Part shown: positions 8,639-16,300 of the stretch, piece after piece
Numbering within the stretch: position 1 is the stretch's first letter
How the letters are laid out: each line of letters starts with the position of its first letter
NCBI RefSeq assembly: GCF_002799245.1
Contig: NZ_NEQV01000010.1
Span: 1-64,000 of the forward strand
Length of the DNA: 64,000 nucleotides
From: Stenotrophomonas maltophilia
GTDB taxonomy: Bacteria; Pseudomonadota; Gammaproteobacteria; Xanthomonadales; Xanthomonadaceae
Direction: 5' to 3'
Made by a program: the position numbers and the translations under genes
The notes under the pieces: generated by a model
Told to the model about the DNA's origin: nothing
Databases searched by the model: none
The model's input: the letters and a program-made list of their open reading frames with translations, nothing else

Positions 8639-9184
8639 ATGAATCTCTGGTTCCGCCTGCTCCATCTGCTGCTGTGCAGCCTGTTCCGGCCGAAGCTGGA
8701 CGCCCCGTTCGGGGTCTCGCGGCTGCAGTTCCGGGTGCTGCCCAACGACCTGGACAGCAACCTGCACATGACCAACGGCCGATACTGGAACATCTTCGAT
8801 CTGGGCCGGCTGGATCTGATCCTGCGCATGGGCCTGGGCCGGGTGGCGCTGCGCGAGAAGTGGGCGCCGATCGTCGGTGCCGGCACCATCCAGTTCCGTC
8901 GCGAGCTGAAGCCGTTCCAGCGCTTCACCCTGGAAACACGCCTGGTGGGCTGGGTCGGCTCGCGGGGCATCATGGAGCAGCGGGTGCTGATCGGTGCCGA
9001 GCAGAAGATCGCCACGCGCGCGCTGCTGGTCACCGGCATCTACGACCGCCGTGCGCGACAGTTCCTGGGCATGCCGAAGATGATGGAAGCGATTGGCGTG
9101 GTCGCACCGCCTTCGCCGCCCCTCAGTGCGGCCGCCGAAGCGCTGCTGGCGGCCGATGCGGCGTTGAAGCAGGACGACGCCTGA
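8639..9184 (+). CDS. Acyl-CoA thioesterase-like hotdog protein
   Basis: A 181-residue protein of the 4HBT/THEM6-like hotdog group. An N-terminal hydrophobic helix (residues 3-16) precedes VLPNDLDSNLHMTNGRYWNIFDLGR, the conserved segment with the D..H.N.G.Y signature of this fold. Family members hydrolyse acyl-CoA or related thioesters; the chain preference is unknown. The start is set by ATG directly after the putative TetR half-operator, so expression is probably controlled by the divergent regulator. Confidence 0.75.
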   Translation: MNLWFRLLHLLLCSLFRPKLDAPFGVSRLQFRVLPNDLDSNLHMTNGRYWNIFDLGRLDLILRMGLGRVALREKWAPIVGAGTIQFRRELKPFQRFTLETRLVGWVGSRGIMEQRVLIGAEQKIATRALLVTGIYDRRARQFLGMPKMMEAIGVVAPPSPPLSAAAEALLAADAALKQDDA

Positions 9185-9187
9185 TCC

Positions 9188-9910
9188 TCAGGGAGCGGCC
9201 ACGGGCATCGTGTGCTGTGCGCGCGATACGACCTGGGTGCGCCCTCCCACATGCAGCACGTACTCGAAGGACTGCCGCATGCGGCTGTATGCGCCGCCCT
9301 CCGGCACGCCATAGTTGGCACCCACGCTGAGGGTATGCCGGCCCGGCGGCAACGGCTTGAGCATCACCCAGTAGCCGTCGGCGGCGGCCAGCCGTGAGTG
9401 TTCGTCGCCGGCATCCATGCGGAAGCAGCCGTCACTGCGGACCCGATGCCTGCGCATGTCGCCCAGTGGCTGGCCATCCAGCAGCACCACTGCACTGATC
9501 AGGTAATCGTTGTTGACCGCCGCCCCGGCCTGCAGCTCCTTGCAGGACACATGCTCGTCCACCTGGTAGTGCGCCATGTTGATGATCGGCAGCAACAGGT
9601 ACTTGCCGGCCGGCACCACGCATTCGCGATGCGGCTGGAAGCGGCCGTTGGTGCCTGCCAGGTTCCAGACCGGGCCTTCCTGGCCCACATCGCACACACG
9701 GCCATCCGGGTCGAGATAGGGCGCGCCGCCCTGGCTGTCGGCCCAGCGCCACCAGCGGGCGGTCCATTCGGCCAACGCAATGCCGCCCACCGGTTCACGC
9801 GTCAGCGGCGACGGCACTGCCGTGCCTGCGCTGAATGCCGGCACGGCAGCCAGCAGCAAGGCCACCGTTGCGCCGCCGCGGCGCAGCCACCTCTGGATTC
9901 CCTTCCGCAT
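9188..9910 (-). CDS. Exported protein of unknown function
   Basis: A 240-residue protein starting MRKGIQRWLRR with a clear signal peptide (hydrophobic stretch about residues 13-28, ending PAFSAGTA). ATG at 9922 is an alternative start. The mature part has a Trp-rich opening (ALAEWTARWWRWADS), three to four Cys residues that could form disulfides, and a C-terminal beta-rich part. No known domain was recognised. It is convergent with the thioesterase gene, with only 3 bp between the stops. Confidence 0.7.
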   Translation of the reverse strand: MRKGIQRWLRRGGATVALLLAAVPAFSAGTAVPSPLTREPVGGIALAEWTARWWRWADSQGGAPYLDPDGRVCDVGQEGPVWNLAGTNGRFQPHRECVVPAGKYLLLPIINMAHYQVDEHVSCKELQAGAAVNNDYLISAVVLLDGQPLGDMRRHRVRSDGCFRMDAGDEHSRLAAADGYWVMLKPLPPGRHTLSVGANYGVPEGGAYSRMRQSFEYVLHVGGRTQVVSRAQHTMPVAAP

Positions 9911-9977
9911 CACCCACCCCATCGTCCCTGGCGGCCACGCTGCGTGGCCGGCTGCCACGCCACTGTACCGTGACGGA

Positions 9978-11108
9978 CTAGACCTTCGGCATGTTCTTGG
10001 TCACGCAATGGATGCCGCCACCGCCACCGGCGATGGCGTCGATATCCACCTGTTCGATCACGCGGCCGGGATACATTTCTTCCAGCAGTTCACGGCAGAA
10101 GCCATCGGCATCGTCGTCACCGAACTGCGGCGCGACCACCGCGCCGTTGATCGGCAGGTAGTTGATGTAGCCCATGGCCAGATCGTCGTTGTCGCGGGTA
10201 TGCACGTTGTCGCGCCCGTCCAGTGGCGGCGGCAATGTGTGCACCTGCAGGCGACGGCCATCGGCATCGGTGGCCGCGCGCAGGATGTCCAGGTGCTCAC
10301 GGGTCAGATCGTGATCGTAGGACTCCGGATCATTGTCCAGGTTGGCGATCACCACGCCCGGCCGCACGAAACGCGCATAGAAATCCACGTGCGCATCAGT
10401 GATGTCCTCGCCGGCGATACCGGGCAGCCAGATCACCTTGCGCAGTCCGAGGTGGTGCTTCAGCTCCGCCTCGATATCGGCGCGCGACCAGTCCGGATTA
10501 CGGTTGCGGTTCACCCAGCAGCTCTCGGTGAGGATCGCGGTGCCATGGCCGTCGACTTCAATGCCGCCGCCCTCGCCCACCAGATCGCTTTCCAGCAGCG
10601 TCGCGCCGGTCACCTGCGCCAGCCATGGCGCCACCGCGCCATCATTGCGAGCGCTCTGCTTGCCACCCCACCCGTTGAAGTTGAAGTCGACCAGGCCCAG
10701 CCCGCCCTGGCCATCGGTGACGAAGCAGCCGCCGTAGTCGCGCACCCAGATGTCATCCAACGGCACCTCGAGAAACTCGATGTTGTCGCGGCCGCAGCGG
10801 TCCTGGGCCTGCTTCAGCTGCGCCGGGCGGCACAGCACGCTGACCGGCTGGTGGCGGGCGATGGTGCGGGCCAGGCGGGCCACAGCGGTATTCACTGCAT
10901 CGGCCTGCGCACCCCAGACCCGCGGCTGCGCGGCGAAGGCCAGGAAGACGCGTTCCTGCGGGCCGTGCTCGTCCGGCATGCGCCAGACGCCCGCACCCGG
11001 CCCCGCTGCGGACACGCGGCCTGGAAGCCCCGCCAGGCCGAGGGCGGCCAGGCCGCCAAGACCGGCGGCGCCCGCCAGCTGGGTGAGGAAATGACGACGG
11101 CTGCTCAT
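9978..11108 (-). CDS. Tat-exported agmatine deiminase / PAD-Porph family enzyme
   Basis: A 376-residue protein starting MSSRRHFLTQLAG, a twin-arginine signal with hydrophobic core GAAGLGGLAALGLAGLPG and an Ala cleavage site. The guanidino-modifying fold is evident: DDIWVRDYGGCFV, EGGGIEVDGHGT, and the C-terminal GGGGGIHCVT with catalytic Cys368 preceded by His. The family converts agmatine to N-carbamoylputrescine plus ammonia, or deiminates peptidyl arginine. Export to the periplasm is unusual for a strictly metabolic agmatine deiminase. It is divergent from a LysR regulator. Confidence 0.87.
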   Translation of the reverse strand: MSSRRHFLTQLAGAAGLGGLAALGLAGLPGRVSAAGPGAGVWRMPDEHGPQERVFLAFAAQPRVWGAQADAVNTAVARLARTIARHQPVSVLCRPAQLKQAQDRCGRDNIEFLEVPLDDIWVRDYGGCFVTDGQGGLGLVDFNFNGWGGKQSARNDGAVAPWLAQVTGATLLESDLVGEGGGIEVDGHGTAILTESCWVNRNRNPDWSRADIEAELKHHLGLRKVIWLPGIAGEDITDAHVDFYARFVRPGVVIANLDNDPESYDHDLTREHLDILRAATDADGRRLQVHTLPPPLDGRDNVHTRDNDDLAMGYINYLPINGAVVAPQFGDDDADGFCRELLEEMYPGRVIEQVDIDAIAGGGGGIHCVTKNMPKV

Positions 11109-11212
11109 GACGGGCTCCAGGGCCGGTGTGGGATGGGGACTATGCTGCGCTTGCCCACCCATAAGGACAAACGATAGATTCAGCCATCAATTGAACAGTT
11201 CTTCTTATCAAA
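11109..11212. promoter_or_regulatory. Divergent control region with GAAC-A-GTTC dyad
   Basis: The 104-bp gap separates the divergent deiminase and LysR genes. It holds a perfect dyad gaac-a-gttc at 11193-11201, only 12 bp before the LysR start codon. This position is typical of a LysR autoregulatory site. No -35/-10 pair could be fixed. Confidence 0.35.
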
Positions 11213-12097
11213 ATGCTTAAGCACTGGCCCCCGCTGAATGCGCTGCGTGGTTTCGAGGCCGCCGCCCGCCTCGGCAGCTTCCACCGTGCAGCGGAAGAAC
11301 TGCACCTGACCCAGTCAGCCATCAGCCAGCAGATCCGGGGCCTGGAGGCGTCGCTGGAGCAACCGCTGTTCTTCCGGCAAGGCCGCAGCGTCACCCTCAC
11401 CGATGCCGGCATCGACCTGCTGGAAACCACGCAGGCGCTGCTGCGACAACTGGCCAGCGGTATCCGCCGGCTCGATCAGTACCGCAAGCCGAATCAACTG
11501 ATCGTCAACACCAGCCCGGCCTTCGCCCGCCATTGGCTGGTACCGCGCCTGGCCAGTTTCCACCACCTGCATCCCGGCGCCGACCTCTGGCTGCTGACCA
11601 GCGAGGACGCACCGGACATGACCATGCAGACGCTGGACGTGGCGGTGCGTGACGACCTCGACTCACAGGCGCAGTGCCAGCATCGTGTGCTGCTGCAGGA
11701 CCGTCTCTATCCGGCCTGCCATCCGGCCCTGCTTGCCACGCCTGTGCACGAACGCCTGACCCTGCATGGCGAGCGCGAAATGGACTGGAGCCAGTGGCAG
11801 GTACAGGGCGGTGCCGACGTCGGCCAGCGCCGCGAAGGCATGAACTTCTCCGAGCCGGGGCAGTTGCTGGATGCCGCGTGCCAGGGGCTGGGGATCGCGC
11901 TGGTCAGCGAACTGCTGGCAGAACGCGCCTGCGAACAGGGGCTGCTGCAGCCACTGGATGATGCACGCGTGCGCGGCCCGCGCTGGAGCTGGCTGGTGCA
12001 CGAAGACAGCACAGCCGATCCGCTGGTGATCAGTTTCTGTGAGTGGCTGCTGGCGAACCTGCCCGCTGAAGCGGCTTCTGCTGCAGCGCGCGATTGA
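11213..12097 (+). CDS. LysR-family regulator, GcvA-like
   Basis: A 294-residue regulator with the N-terminal winged HTH (ALRGFEAAARLGSFHRAAEELHLTQSAISQQIRGLEASL, residues about 10-50) and the LysR substrate domain. The LPPLNALRGFEAAAR-type opening and the SFCEWLLA end match the GcvA subgroup. It is divergent from the Tat-exported deiminase and likely controls it. Its 3' end overlaps the convergent GDSL gene by 68 bp. Confidence 0.88.
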   Translation: MLKHWPPLNALRGFEAAARLGSFHRAAEELHLTQSAISQQIRGLEASLEQPLFFRQGRSVTLTDAGIDLLETTQALLRQLASGIRRLDQYRKPNQLIVNTSPAFARHWLVPRLASFHHLHPGADLWLLTSEDAPDMTMQTLDVAVRDDLDSQAQCQHRVLLQDRLYPACHPALLATPVHERLTLHGEREMDWSQWQVQGGADVGQRREGMNFSEPGQLLDAACQGLGIALVSELLAERACEQGLLQPLDDARVRGPRWSWLVHEDSTADPLVISFCEWLLANLPAEAASAAARD

Positions 12098-12854
12098 CTG
12101 CCGCCTCGGCCAGCGGCGCCATCACCGCATATCCCTTCGCAGTGGGATGCACGCCGTCGTCGGCCAGCTGCGGGTCCAGGCCGCCGGCCGCATTGGCCAT
12201 CGGCGTGTAGTAGTCCAGATAGACCAGCTGCTGCGCATCGGCATAGCGCTTCAATGCCGTGTTCAATGCCCGTACCCTGGGCGCGGGCGATGTGCCCGGC
12301 AGCCACGGGTAGTCGCTGACCGGCAGCACCGATGCCAGCACCACACGAATGCCATGCGCGCGGGCCAGGTCCACCATCGCGTGCAGGTTGTCTTCGATCA
12401 TCGCCTGCGTGGCCGGGCCTGTGTTGCCAGCAATGTCGTTGGTGCCGGCCAGGATCACCACCACCTGCGGTTTCAGGGCCAGCACGTCCTGCGGGAAACG
12501 CACCAGCATCTGCGCCGTGGTCTGGCCACTGATACCGCGGTTGAGCCAACCGTTGCCCGGGAAGAACGCCGCACTGCCTTCCCTGCCCCAGCCTTCGGTG
12601 ATCGAGTCACCAAAGAACACCACGCGTGGTTGCCCCGCTACGGCGGCAGGCAGCCGTGCGTTGGCATCGCGGTAACGCTGCAGTTCCGGCCAATCGGCCA
12701 GGCGCTGCTGCATGAAGCGCACTTGGTCCGGACGCAGGCGCTCGACAGGTTCCAACAGCAACGGGTTGATGGCCGGTGCATCGGCGGCCGACCCGTGGGC
12801 AGCCAGCGCGATACCGAGGGCAAGCGCGGCCAGGCCGACGGACAAGGAACGCAT
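12030..12854 (-). CDS. Exported GDSL/SGNH-family esterase
   Basis: A 274-residue protein with a signal peptide (about residues 1-23, ending HGSAADA) and the four SGNH blocks: GDSITEG with catalytic Ser84, the Gly block NRGISGQTT, the Asn block GTNDIAG, and D-D-G-V-H-P with the catalytic Asp/His pair. Enzymes of this group deacylate carbohydrates, lipids or peptidoglycan in the periplasm or outside. The C-terminal codons overlap the LysR gene on the other strand by 68 bp. A Pro/Ala/His-rich tail follows the catalytic domain. Confidence 0.87.
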   Translation of the reverse strand: MRSLSVGLAALALGIALAAHGSAADAPAINPLLLEPVERLRPDQVRFMQQRLADWPELQRYRDANARLPAAVAGQPRVVFFGDSITEGWGREGSAAFFPGNGWLNRGISGQTTAQMLVRFPQDVLALKPQVVVILAGTNDIAGNTGPATQAMIEDNLHAMVDLARAHGIRVVLASVLPVSDYPWLPGTSPAPRVRALNTALKRYADAQQLVYLDYYTPMANAAGGLDPQLADDGVHPTAKGYAVMAPLAEAAVNRALQQKPLQRAGSPAATHRN

Positions 12855-12902
12855 GGGGTCTCTCCCTGGAGGTCCGGGCCAGTCTAGCGCGTGGCCCTGC
12901 GC

Positions 12903-13868
12903 TTACCGCGCCGCCGACCGCGCAGCCACACCCGTCACCTTGGCCGGCATCCACATGCCTGGGGTCCAGCCGCTGGCGGCCAGGATCGCCTTCGGGTTGT
13001 CCTGCTGGATCAGCGCACGCACCGCATCGCGCTTGTTGCTGGCCTGCAGGTAATAGGCCTTGGCGATGCGGTAGCCCACCCAGTACCCGAGGTCATAGGG
13101 CTCCTGCGATCCGGGCTTGTAGTTGTACAGCCACGGCGACAGATCGATGCTGTCCACATCCAGCGCGAAGGCGCTTTCGATATGCACTTCCCGGCCACGG
13201 GTCCAGGCGGCATGCCGACCGTTGCCGACGTTGCCGGAAATCAGTTCAGCAATGAACTCGGCGATGCCTTCGCCCAGCGAAACACGCAGCACTGTCGCAT
13301 GCGCGTCTCCCGGCTCGAAGTCGGTCAAGCCGGTCTGCTGGATGTGCACGTACTCGTGCGCGATCACGTGCACGAAGCGGTCCTGCACGTTGGGATTCAT
13401 GAAATCGGCTGCGCACAGCGCTTCCAGGCCGATGATCACCCCGCTTTTCGAGGTCAAACCGACCGGCCGGCCACGGCCGACCGCGATGGTCACCGGCGGA
13501 AACGTGGCCTGCGGATAGATTGCCTGCAGGTTGCCGAACACCTGCACCAGGCGCTGCTTCACCGCCGGCAGCTCCGCCAGGCAGCTGCGGCCCTGCGCGT
13601 ACAGCTCCGGCTGGCTGGCAATGGCCTCGGCAATACGCTCGGGCGTCACCCGGCGAGCCTTCGCCAGCTCACCCAGGCCTGCACTGCCTTCAGCCAGGTA
13701 GCCGGCCAGCTGGGCAACAGTCGGCTTGCCGCCGGTACTGTCGTAGAGCGCGTAGAAGCGGCTGGCATCGGTGGTGAGGATCTGCGGTCCCGGCGGGGTA
13801 GCCGCCGACGCCACGCCAACCACCCCGGCACAGGCCAGGGCAAGCAGGCAACGCAGGAGAATGGACAT
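12903..13868 (-). CDS. Exported zinc-protease-like protein (DUF2268-type)
   Basis: A 321-residue protein starting MSILLRCLLALACAG with a signal peptide cut near residue 22. The zinc-binding motif HEYVH is at residues 171-175, followed about 25 residues later by GEGIAEF (about 199-205), the third-ligand helix of gluzincin-like proteins such as DUF2268. An upstream ATG (13913) would add a non-hydrophobic leader and is rejected. Probably a periplasmic metallopeptidase; the substrate is unknown. Confidence 0.72.
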   Translation of the reverse strand: MSILLRCLLALACAGVVGVASAATPPGPQILTTDASRFYALYDSTGGKPTVAQLAGYLAEGSAGLGELAKARRVTPERIAEAIASQPELYAQGRSCLAELPAVKQRLVQVFGNLQAIYPQATFPPVTIAVGRGRPVGLTSKSGVIIGLEALCAADFMNPNVQDRFVHVIAHEYVHIQQTGLTDFEPGDAHATVLRVSLGEGIAEFIAELISGNVGNGRHAAWTRGREVHIESAFALDVDSIDLSPWLYNYKPGSQEPYDLGYWVGYRIAKAYYLQASNKRDAVRALIQQDNPKAILAASGWTPGMWMPAKVTGVAARSAAR

Positions 13869-14006
13869 CGCTCCGTCCTTGGTGGAGTGCATGCGAAGCG
13901 CGCAATCTACCACTCCGCCCCGGCCGCCGCAGCCGGTACATGCAGGCCCTTCGGGGCTGTGCCAGACTCACTCTGGCACCTGCCACGGATGATGGAGCAC
14001 CGCACG

Positions 14007-14990
14007 ATGATGATCGTTCCCGCGTACTGGGCCGAAGCCCGCCTGCAGGCCCGTTTCCGTGGCCGGCCGGTGGTCGTGCGCCGCTTCGGCTGGTCCGACG
14101 AAGGGCCTGCCGAAGCCCAGGCCCACGCTGACACGCGGGCCAATGAAGCCCTCAATGCGATCATCGCCGGACAGCAGCTTCCGCGCCGCGAAGTGCGCAG
14201 CAACTATGGCGTGGAGGGCGTACCGATCCGCGAGCAGATCGTGCAGCGCGACGGCGACGTCATCATCACCCGCAACAGCTACGGCGCGCTGTGCCTCAAC
14301 AGCCCCGACGTGCTGTTCGCCGACATCGACCATGCGCAGCCGCCGGCCGGATGCGTGATACCGGCCATCGTCGCGGCGGTCGTGCTGCTTGCCGGCGCGG
14401 TCATTGGCACCCTGCTCTGGCACTGGCTGGTGGGCCTGGTACTCGGCGTGGCGGCAGTACTGCTGGTCAACGCCGCGCTGCTGATGCGGAGGAAACAGCG
14501 CCTGGCCGCCGCCGGCGGTGCTGAAGGTCTTGCGCTGAAGCGCGTGGACGCCTTCAGCGCACAGCACCCCGATTGGCACCTGCGCACCTACCGGACGCCG
14601 GCCGGGCTGCGCGTCCTGGCGATGCATGCCACGTTCTCGCCCGAGCAGGCGCTGGCGCAGGACTTCTTCAAGGCGCTGGGTACCGATCCGTTGTACGCAC
14701 GCATGTGCCGCCTGCAGCATTGCTTCCGTGCGCGGCTGAGCCCCAAGCCGTGGCGTGTCGGCCTGCGATACCGCATCCGCCCGCCAGTGGCGGCCTGGTC
14801 ATCCGAGCAGGCCAGCAACCCGGATCGTCTGGCCTGGATTGCCGATTACGAAAAGAAGAGCGCCGGCTTTGCCGCGTGCACCTACCTGCGCAGCTACGGC
14901 GATACCACCCGCGTGCATGCCAAGGCCGAACATGTGCGCGAACTGCACGACCGGCTGTCACACGCGCAGGACCGGCTACCGCTGGCGTGA
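14007..14990 (+). CDS. Membrane-anchored protein of unknown function
   Basis: A 327-residue protein. The start at 14007 is chosen because ggag lies 9 bases upstream; ATG at 13989 is also in frame. A soluble N-terminal part (about residues 1-110) is followed by two adjacent membrane segments (about 118-160, rich in Val/Leu/Ala), then RRKQR and a longer C-terminal soluble domain (about 165-327) with several Cys and Trp residues. No known family was recognised. It is divergent from the zinc-protease-like gene. Confidence 0.65.
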   Translation: MMIVPAYWAEARLQARFRGRPVVVRRFGWSDEGPAEAQAHADTRANEALNAIIAGQQLPRREVRSNYGVEGVPIREQIVQRDGDVIITRNSYGALCLNSPDVLFADIDHAQPPAGCVIPAIVAAVVLLAGAVIGTLLWHWLVGLVLGVAAVLLVNAALLMRRKQRLAAAGGAEGLALKRVDAFSAQHPDWHLRTYRTPAGLRVLAMHATFSPEQALAQDFFKALGTDPLYARMCRLQHCFRARLSPKPWRVGLRYRIRPPVAAWSSEQASNPDRLAWIADYEKKSAGFAACTYLRSYGDTTRVHAKAEHVRELHDRLSHAQDRLPLA

Positions 14991-15003
14991 GCGCAGCAAG
15001 CGC

Positions 15004-15324
15004 TCAGTCCACGCCCTGCACGAACGGCTGCCCTGCCAGGGTAGTGCCCAATCGCATCTCGATCTGCTGCCCGCCCTTTTCGAAGGTTGTTGCGCATTGC
15101 TTGGCGCCCTTCTGGCATCCGACTTCCGGAAAGCCCTCAAGTGACTCGGGGGCGCCCTGCACCCTGCTCGCCTGCCACCCTGCCGCATCCAACAGGCGCT
15201 TGGCCTTGGCATACGGCATGCCGGCGACAATGCCCAGCTGCGTCAGTTCGGACGGCAACGGTTGGGCCGATGCCCATGAGACAGGGATCAACGACAGCAT
15301 TGCAGCAAGAAGGATCGCTTTCAT
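15004..15324 (-). CDS. Small exported protein
   Basis: A 106-residue protein starting MKAILLAAMLSLIPVSWASAQ, a complete signal peptide with an ASA cleavage site. The mature part of about 85 residues has two Cys (CQKGAKQC) that could pair, and a GMPYAKAKRLLDAAGW segment like the opening of SmpA/BamE- or DUF-type small periplasmic folds. The function is unknown. It is convergent with the membrane protein upstream, with 13 bp between the stops. Confidence 0.65.
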   Translation of the reverse strand: MKAILLAAMLSLIPVSWASAQPLPSELTQLGIVAGMPYAKAKRLLDAAGWQASRVQGAPESLEGFPEVGCQKGAKQCATTFEKGGQQIEMRLGTTLAGQPFVQGVD

Positions 15325-15442
15325 TGCATCGACCTGAAACAAGCACACGGACTCAGACTAGCCCATTTGCATGACGGGCGAATGTGCTGGTAACACGTTG
15401 TTACCGGGTCTCCACAGTCGACGGCATAACGCGCCTGAATGG

Positions 15443-16210
15443 TCATCTGGCACTGACTTCGCGCCCAGGGGCGCAGCCCAACGCCTCCAAAGCAAGCTCG
15501 TTGCGCAGCCGGCCCTGCAGCCATCCGATCTGGAAGCGCTGGCGTGAGCGCTCACCCTTCGGCAGCAACGCATTCAGCGCTTCGCTCAACGCCGGCCGCC
15601 ACTCATCCGGCGTGCGAGCCAACACCTGGTGATCGAAAGTGGGCGAAGACAGCCGCTTCCACGGCAGCATCATCACCTTCTGCGAGGTCGATACAAGCAC
15701 CACGTCCGGGCGACCCGATCGTTTCACTACCACGGTCATCAAGGGACCGTCATCGGTCCACATGCCTTCGAAATGCCGTGCGACGCGCCATTGCAGGTCG
15801 TGCGTGGCCAGCGACTGTCGTGCCCACTCCTGTTGCCGGGAAAACGAGCATTTGGACTCCGGAATGCGGCGCAGGCCGGGATCCAACGCCAGCATCGCCG
15901 GCCGGTCCAGGCGCGCGGCGATCCGTTCCACGCTGGCCCGCCGGGTCAGCGCAGGTGCCCCCAGTGCCGTCTCGAACGCGGTCATCGCACCGGCCGACAG
16001 CAGAACCGGCAATCGCGCTTTGGCGCCAGGCGTCTCGGCAATCTGTACGCGGGTGACCACGCCACGCGCATCGCGCTGAATGAGCCAACGTTCCGAAACA
16101 CTGCCCCAGCCATACCAGTCATACGTCACCTGGACACTCATTGGTGATGGAGAGGCCATCGCGGCGGGCGCAGCGCTCAACATTGCCAGTGCCAACAACC
16201 ACGTCTTCAT
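15443..16210 (-). CDS. Exported protein of unknown function
   Basis: A 255-residue protein with a signal peptide (residues 1-19, cut after AMA). The mature protein starts with a beta-rich YDWYGWGSVSERW stretch and later has VVVKRSGRPDVVLVSTS. No catalytic motif or known domain was recognised. It lies downstream of the large S9 peptidase gene on the same strand, but a terminator hairpin and a REP element intervene, so it probably has its own promoter. Confidence 0.65.
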   Translation of the reverse strand: MKTWLLALAMLSAAPAAMASPSPMSVQVTYDWYGWGSVSERWLIQRDARGVVTRVQIAETPGAKARLPVLLSAGAMTAFETALGAPALTRRASVERIAARLDRPAMLALDPGLRRIPESKCSFSRQQEWARQSLATHDLQWRVARHFEGMWTDDGPLMTVVVKRSGRPDVVLVSTSQKVMMLPWKRLSSPTFDHQVLARTPDEWRPALSEALNALLPKGERSRQRFQIGWLQGRLRNELALEALGCAPGREVSAR

Positions 16211-16236
16211 CGGGCTTCCTTACCTCGGGCCAACAG

Positions 16237-16260
16237 CAGCCGAGCATGGCTCGGCTCTAC
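16237..16260 (-). repeat. SMAG/REP element
   Basis: A GTAG-headed palindrome on the minus strand (GTAGAGCCGAGCC, centre, GGCTCGGC), nearly identical to the one at 155-180. It lies between an exported-protein gene and the terminator of the S9 peptidase gene. Confidence 0.75.
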
Positions 16261-16268
16261 AGAATGCA

Positions 16269-16294
16269 GGAAGGCCGCCCTTTGGCGGCCTTCC
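16269..16294 (-). terminator. Terminator hairpin of the S9 peptidase gene
   Basis: A perfect 11-bp stem (ggaaggccgcc / ggcggccttcc) with a 4-base loop lies 7 bp beyond the stop codon of the S9 peptidase gene. The T-run is weak. Confidence 0.7.
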
Positions 16295-16300
16295 AGATCC

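Noticed and set aside
12891-14006. Upstream extension of the 14007-14990 gene
   Set aside because: It lies antisense to the zinc-protease-like gene, and the internal ATG with ggag upstream starts the real protein.
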